Positions 58,924-64,000 of a DNA stretch of 64,000 bases are shown piece by piece; position 1 is the first letter of the stretch, and each line of letters opens with the position of its first letter. Under the pieces are notes generated by a model. The model did no database searches. It had not been told where the DNA came from and saw only the letters and a program-made list of their open reading frames with translations. Made by a program: the position numbers and the translations under genes. Source of the DNA: Przewalskia tangutica (Eukaryota; Streptophyta; Magnoliopsida; Solanales; Solanaceae); the NCBI GenBank assembly GCA_029844215.1, contig CM056721.1, positions 12,908,368 to 12,972,367 on the forward strand. The letters are read 5' to 3'.

Positions 58924-61440
58924 TGTTTTGATCCTTGAAACTTTGTCAGTGCCTCTCTCTTGTCTGAGTGTAGGTTCCTTATTTTTGATACTGTGATTTG
59001 ATATTAGATTCTGAGACCACGAAGCAAGATGAAAGACTAAAAACTTGGATGTGCACCTTGAACATAGTAGTTTGGGCATTACTAGGAAGTGCAATTCATG
59101 AAGAAATGCCCAATGGCATGTCTTTTACTTCGAATGTATCGTTTACACACAGTATGTATGTAGTATGTATGTAACGTAACCAATCACGTATTCTTTGAAC
59201 AATGTAACTGAATGTGAACCTCAATTTCCTCGGAACAAGTTTTCACATAATGTTCATCATCTATTTCGGTTTTGCATTGTGAAAATTATAAAGGGCAATT
59301 AACTTGCCAAACATAGTGCTGGACTTGTATAATAAAATATCAGCCCAAATTATAAAGCTTTTATATCTTGTGAAGATCTAATGAAATCTAATACATTTTC
59401 CTCTCCATATGCACATCTCTAACAGATGCATTCCTTCTCAAGGCATCTCTGGTTCCTTCTGAGAGAAGAAATTATGAGAGAAAATGTTATTATTGAATTC
59501 TGTATCTACATTATTATATTGAGCTCTATTTATAGACTTTATATCTCAATCCTTTAATCTTATTCCTATTTTAACCCCTTCCTCTGCAGATTGTCCAAAA
59601 ACAGAAGCCGGATTAGTAGTCCTCCATATCTTTTTTAGTTCTTTGGTGCCTTGCAAATCCAGTTCTTTAATTAGTCTTTTACTAACTTCTCTGCAAATTA
59701 GTTCAATTCAAGATTCCATCATGAGTCAATATACAATTGTAGTATGCTACCTTATGCGGAGCTTTTGATTCCCATCCTATCTTCCAAGGCCATGAGAGAA
59801 AAACATTTGTACTTAAAATGATCAGGTTTACATATCTGTTGATTTACATGATATTTTTTGCTTATATCCAGATGTTTGCCTCAAATACCACGACCACTCT
59901 CAAGTATCTTCGTTGAATCTTATTTGCATCACCCATTACCAATATATTGCCAGCATACAATGTGTGGGACCATAGATTTAAAGCGGCATACAATAGACTC
60001 TTGTGGTTCAGTCCTTCTCCAGACCCCGCGCATAGCTGGTGTTTAGTGCATCGGGCTACCCTTTATTGTTTTGTCCAATGAACAAGCTAAAAGCAAATCT
60101 TCCCAACAAAGAACATATGTACCAGCATATGATTATTGTTGCCAAAATTACTCCTATTGATAAATTTCCATGTCACTATTGACCAGCAAGGAGCATATGA
60201 TTATTATTGTCATCAAAGACAAGATCATAGACTTGTCAAACGGGACCATTAAGGCTGAGGACAGTTCCTGTTTGAGTGTGTTTTGGTTTGACAAGTTAAA
60301 ATTAGTTATACCCACAAAAATCCATGGCCCTGCATACAACTAATTTCATCATCTATATTGGGAGTTCCCTGCATCAGTTCCTGTTTGAGTGTGTTACTGG
60401 TTTCTACATTTTCATTCCACATTTTATACTGAATAAAATGTGAAATTGGAATTTTTTGTTTTTTATTAAAATATTGCCATCATACAAAACGCACCTTTGG
60501 TCTTTTGCTCTTTCACTTGTTTTTTCTTAAGCTACCATCCTTAATCCTTTTTTTATTTCTTAGTTTACTTTTGTTCTATTCTTTTATGTTATCGACTCTT
60601 CCCCAGCCTTAGACCTTAGGTATAGATTAAAATCGATGAATTCGACTGGATTTATTCTTCGTTCATTGTTAATTAATTAGTTAATCTGCATTTATTTGCT
60701 GTTGGTTTGATTATGGGTCCCAAACTGTGAAGTTGCTAATTTGGTGTTACACCTCCTACCTCTAAACTAAAATCATATACATGATTCAAAAGTTTGAGAA
60801 AAAGTTTGAGAATTTAAGACGGTGAGTTTGAAGTTGAAAATTAGTTTTAGTCCACAATCTCAAAATTACGCCACAGAAAGATAGATCGTAATTTTTTTTA
60901 CAGCCCGTCAAACTGAACCGTAAATTTTGTTCTTGAATTTGATGAAAAGCGGTAATTTTTACGAACCATATAAGCTTATACGACACGACGATTTTGACTG
61001 TCCCAACCCCTCAAGTTTTAAAAGTCATTGAAAATTTACAATTATGAGACGATCCGATTATACATATCATACAAAATAATACGGTCACCACCCTTATCAT
61101 AGTAAATTCGACGGATTGTCGAATTCTACGGTAAAATTCTTTAGACATTGCACATAAAACTGAAGCACTCATTGATGATTTATGGGTCTTCTTCTCTTCA
61201 ATCCGGCCACAACCCTTGTTTTCCTTTCCCCTAGTCATCAACTTGATAGAAAGAACTGTCTTACTCTGGCTTTCAACATTCGTTGTTCGTCTTTGAAAGC
61301 ACTCTCCTATCTATGCTTCGCGCCTCATGTCAGAAAGAGTTGACTGAATCGAACCACCCGAGAAGGCAAATAGACCCGTTCACCAGCAACTGTTGCAATT
61401 CCCTCTAACTGCGCCAACTGCTCCACCTTTCGTTTCCCCT
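58924..61440. other. Gene-poor intergenic DNA 3' of the endoglucanase
   Basis: Holds the endoglucanase 3' untranslated region, then AT-rich DNA. A phrase gttcctgtttgagtgtgtt is repeated at about 60265 and 60376. No recognisable protein on either strand. Confidence 0.35.
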
Positions 61441-61447
61441 GGAAAAG

Positions 61448-61852
61448 TATAAATACACATATTTAGTTCTAAAATCAGTTTTCACTTCTTCCAATCCTTA
61501 GTACTGAGTTTCTCTTTTTCCCACTTTATCCAATATCAAGGTAAACCTTCATGAAATTCTAAGTGATTCTAACATCATTCTTCATGAAATTCATTGTTTC
61601 TAACCTAGGGTTTTCAAGAAAATTCAACTCAAGAGATTAAGGTTCAGGCTTTGGGATTCTTTTTTCAAGATCAGGTTTTTAATACAAGTATTAGAGCGAA
61701 TAAGGTATGTAGAGCTTCTATCCACGTGTGAAAATATTCATGTTCTTCCTCACGCTACGTTATTCCATGAAACCATGAAATTCATTGTTTCTAACCTAGG
61801 ATTTTCAAAAAAATTCAACTCAAGAGATTAAGGTTCAGATTTTGGGATTCTT
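61448..61852 (+). promoter_or_regulatory. Orphan promoter-like segment with duplicated leader
   Basis: A strong TATA box TATAAATA at 61448-61455 is followed by a pyrimidine-rich leader. Then a 79-bp unit (ccatgaaattcattgtttct to gggattct) appears at 61582-61660 and again at 61774-61852 with few changes. No ORF follows. It could be the 5' end of a lost or noncoding transcription unit. Confidence 0.4.
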
Positions 61853-62324
61853 AATTATCAAGTCATGAAGTCATTACTACTTAACCTATGAAAATATTTA
61901 CAGATTCTTGAATAAGAAAAAAATTGATATGATTTATGAATGATACTATACGAATAAAAGTGATACTATTTATTGTTTTGTTTAAATATGCTACATCTGT
62001 TATAAAATTTACTGTTATTTAAAAAGAAAATATACTAATATTTTATTTTATTTTACTATATTGAGGGTTGTCCGTGCTTACACAGGCTCAACAATTTTTT
62101 TTTTATTTTTTTTGTATTTATACCAGATCTTATGCTACAACGTTATAAGATATACGAAAAATAATTATCATTTGATAAACAAAAAAATTGAAGAACAAAT
62201 TAATATAAACAAATAACAAAAAAATAATATAAAGTTGTCCGTTAAGAAGAAAATAAAATTGGATGCAATTAAATTTTTGGAGATCTTTTCCAGAGGAAGA
62301 AAAAAAAAGCAAAAATATAATATC
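61853..62324. other. AT-rich intergenic DNA
   Basis: No gene or repeat partner recognised; includes T- and A-runs near 62090-62110. Confidence 0.3.
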
Positions 62325-62685
62325 GGCCTGTTGGCTGAAGATCGACTTTGCAGCCTTCAGGTTTCAAGTTCGATCCCCTCCGGATACGTTCTCCGGGGCA
62401 TATGCCTCGTATTAAAGTCTGGTAGCTTAACCACGTGGGCATGTTGCAGTGTGGGATGATCCTTCCCTCCTCCTGTGAGGGGTTCAGTCTTGTAGCATTG
62501 ATCAGTTGGTGGCGATCAGACACTGAATGCGGGGTGCATTTCCCGCGATTTACCCGGCGATGGCGGCTAAGGGCGGGTTCCATCGCCTCAGGGGCTGAAA
62601 TGCGTCTTGTGCAGTCTTAGCGATATGAAATCTTGGCGCGAGGCACTTGATTAAAAAAAAGAAAAAAAAAAAGAAAAAAGAATGG
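62325..62685 (+). mobile_element. tRNA-derived SINE-like element
   Basis: An A-box-like tgttggctgaaga near 62328 and a good B box gttcgatcc (62368-62376) about 40 bp later, a G/C-richer body, and an A-rich tail at 62653-62682. The spacing matches a tRNA-related polymerase III promoter. No clear target duplication, because both flanks are A-rich. Confidence 0.6.
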
Positions 62686-62754
62686 GCTGTGGAAGGGATA
62701 TCTGGGAAATGGGACCATTTAATGCCTTTTATCCTTAAGCATGTGGGCCAAAGC

Positions 62755-62885
62755 TCAAAAAACGTAAAAACATTTGCAGTGGCCAGTTTCGAACCCAGGA
62801 CGCAGGTGCGAATTTAAACCCCCTCAGAATTCACCTTATATAGGTGTAATTTTCAGCGAACGGGTTCATCCATGGCTCCGCTCCT
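62755..62885. repeat. Possible dispersed repeat with B-box-like motif
   Basis: gtttcgaacccaggacgc followed by aaccccctcagaattcacc, a phrase common in dispersed repeats of this kind of genome by memory. No ends found, so the boundaries are rough. Confidence 0.3.
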
Positions 62886-63434
62886 GCTATATATTTGGCA
62901 ACTACCTTAGTTATCAGTATCACTGTCAACGACCACACCTATCAACCACCACCTCCAACTATCACCATCAACCAACACTGCTAGTTCACTATTAGCTACG
63001 CCCAGAACACTACCATTAGTCAACACCATCCGCAATCGACATCAACAATCACTATTGCTAGCAATCACTATCACCAATCGTCATATAATTTTTAAAAATA
63101 CATTATTTATATAACTAGTATTAATTAGATTGATTTAGTATTTTATTGAATTTTATGTTTATTAATATTAAAGAAAAATAAACTTTATATATTCAGATAT
63201 TTAAAAAACAAACCGTCTTATATTTAGTATTTAAGATCTTAATACTGTATCTTAATATTTAGATTCAATTATTTAAATCTTAACGCACATGTTAATATTC
63301 GAATGTATATTCAAATTCAGATATTTTAATTTATTTTTAGAAAAAAGGCCTAATAGAATTTTATTAATTTATAAAAGACCATAAATATAGTCCAAACGGC
63401 ACCTAATAATTTCGTATTCAATAATTTAGCCCCA
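62886..63434. other. AT-rich intergenic DNA
   Basis: Starts with a short caccac/catcaac-rich tract (62930-63060), then A/T-rich DNA. No gene or repeat structure recognised. Confidence 0.3.
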
Positions 63435-63589
63435 ATTTTTAGGGATGTCAATGAATTTTCAAAAATGATTGAACCGATCGAATCGAACCGTACCAAATCG
63501 AATTGTAGTTTTTGTAGTAAAAGTAAAAAAAATAATTTAAATCATTAGTGTGATTTTTTCTTTCTAGAAAAAATGGAAAAATATCGAAC

Positions 63590-63634
<45 letters not shown>

Positions 63635-64000
63635 TATTAAGTTTATTAGATATTACATTAAATTTGTTGACGTTGGGCCATGTCTTGGACTGAATTTAGA
63701 TGGAGAGATTATAATTAATTAAAGAGTATCTAAACTTATTCTACCTTATTAAACAAAATAAATAACTTCAAACATTACTACACTTAACACGACAAGTTGA
63801 CAATATCAATTGATCGCATAAGAAGAAGACGACGACTAAAAGGTTTGTTTTCTTATCCTCCTTTTCTTCCTCTACTTCAATCAAATTATGAAAAATGCAC
63901 CACGTGAAACATAATTTACTGCAACTTACTTCTCTTAAAATCTATAAACTATGAGTATTGGGGTCTGAAAGAACTTGAAACTGTCAAAACTTTATTGATA
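63435..64000. other. Window end: possible hAT end and (AT)n
   Basis: tagggatgtcaatgaatttt at about 63439, followed by gaaccgat/gaatcgaaccgt words, resembles the left end of a small hAT element. The matching right end is not in the window. An AT run of about 19 units lies at 63593-63631. No gene seen. Confidence 0.3.

Noticed and set aside
60265..60395. Local duplicate gttcctgtttgagtgtgtt as a transposon target repeat
   Set aside because: The intervening 90 bp has no terminal repeats or tail, so it is more likely a small local duplication.
61011..61241. 76-codon minus-strand frame with Lys-rich start and hydrophobic end
   Set aside because: No homology recognised, no splice partners, and it lies in AT-rich intergenic DNA. 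The evidence is too weak to call a gene.

Overview
This is AT-rich, repeat-dense plant nuclear DNA. GT-AG introns interrupt the genes. The repeats are typical of an asterid and most like Solanaceae: RTE-type LINE ends with a TTG-repeat tail, Stowaway MITEs, tRNA-derived SINEs, hAT elements with G/C-rich ends, and large LTRs beginning TGTTGACACCC. The family level is inferred from remembered repeat types; no search was run.

Three genes look intact. A zeta-class glutathione S-transferase (GSTZ) lies on the minus strand, with nine clear coding exons between 20187 and 14857 and probably a start codon at 20347-20349. Translation initiation factor eIF3c lies on the plus strand at 38716-45403 in 3 coding exons (918 aa). 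A KORRIGAN-type membrane endo-1,4-beta-glucanase lies on the plus strand at 55124-58923 in 6 exons (616 aa). A fourth gene, an HhH-GPD DNA glycosylase, is a 5'-truncated, frameshifted pseudogene at 10516-12270.

Layout. 1-9500 holds nested LTR retrotransposons: two copies of a gypsy-type LTR about 8.6 kb apart, one opposed LTR, and an Athila-like minus-strand element (LTR 6311-7701, tRNA-Asp-type primer site, no visible polymerase). 9500-14000 holds a LINE end carrying a MITE, a Stowaway MITE, the glycosylase pseudogene, an inverted-repeat element and a non-autonomous hAT. 14.8-20.4 kb is GSTZ. 20.7-22.6 kb holds copia and gypsy scraps. 23.0-36.1 kb is a cluster of three diverged large LTRs (plus, minus, plus); the first is split by a 3.49-kb hAT element with a perfect 8-bp target duplication. 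36.1-38.1 kb is a decayed copia element. 38.7-45.4 kb is eIF3c, with introns full of nested SINE, MITE and LINE insertions. 46.6-54.5 kb holds a second non-autonomous hAT, a 2-kb internally deleted copia with both LTRs and a GTGAC target duplication, and a second large hAT. 54.9-58.9 kb is the endoglucanase with a tandemly duplicated 5' leader. 59-64 kb is gene-poor, with an orphan promoter-like duplicated leader and a SINE.

The intact genes are unrelated housekeeping functions (tyrosine catabolism, translation initiation, cellulose synthesis) and form no pathway. The most unusual structures are mobile: a short open core found twice in opposite orientation relative to the same flank, a non-autonomous hAT family with a shared core, and a large LTR family with a conserved promoter, leader and splice-donor block.
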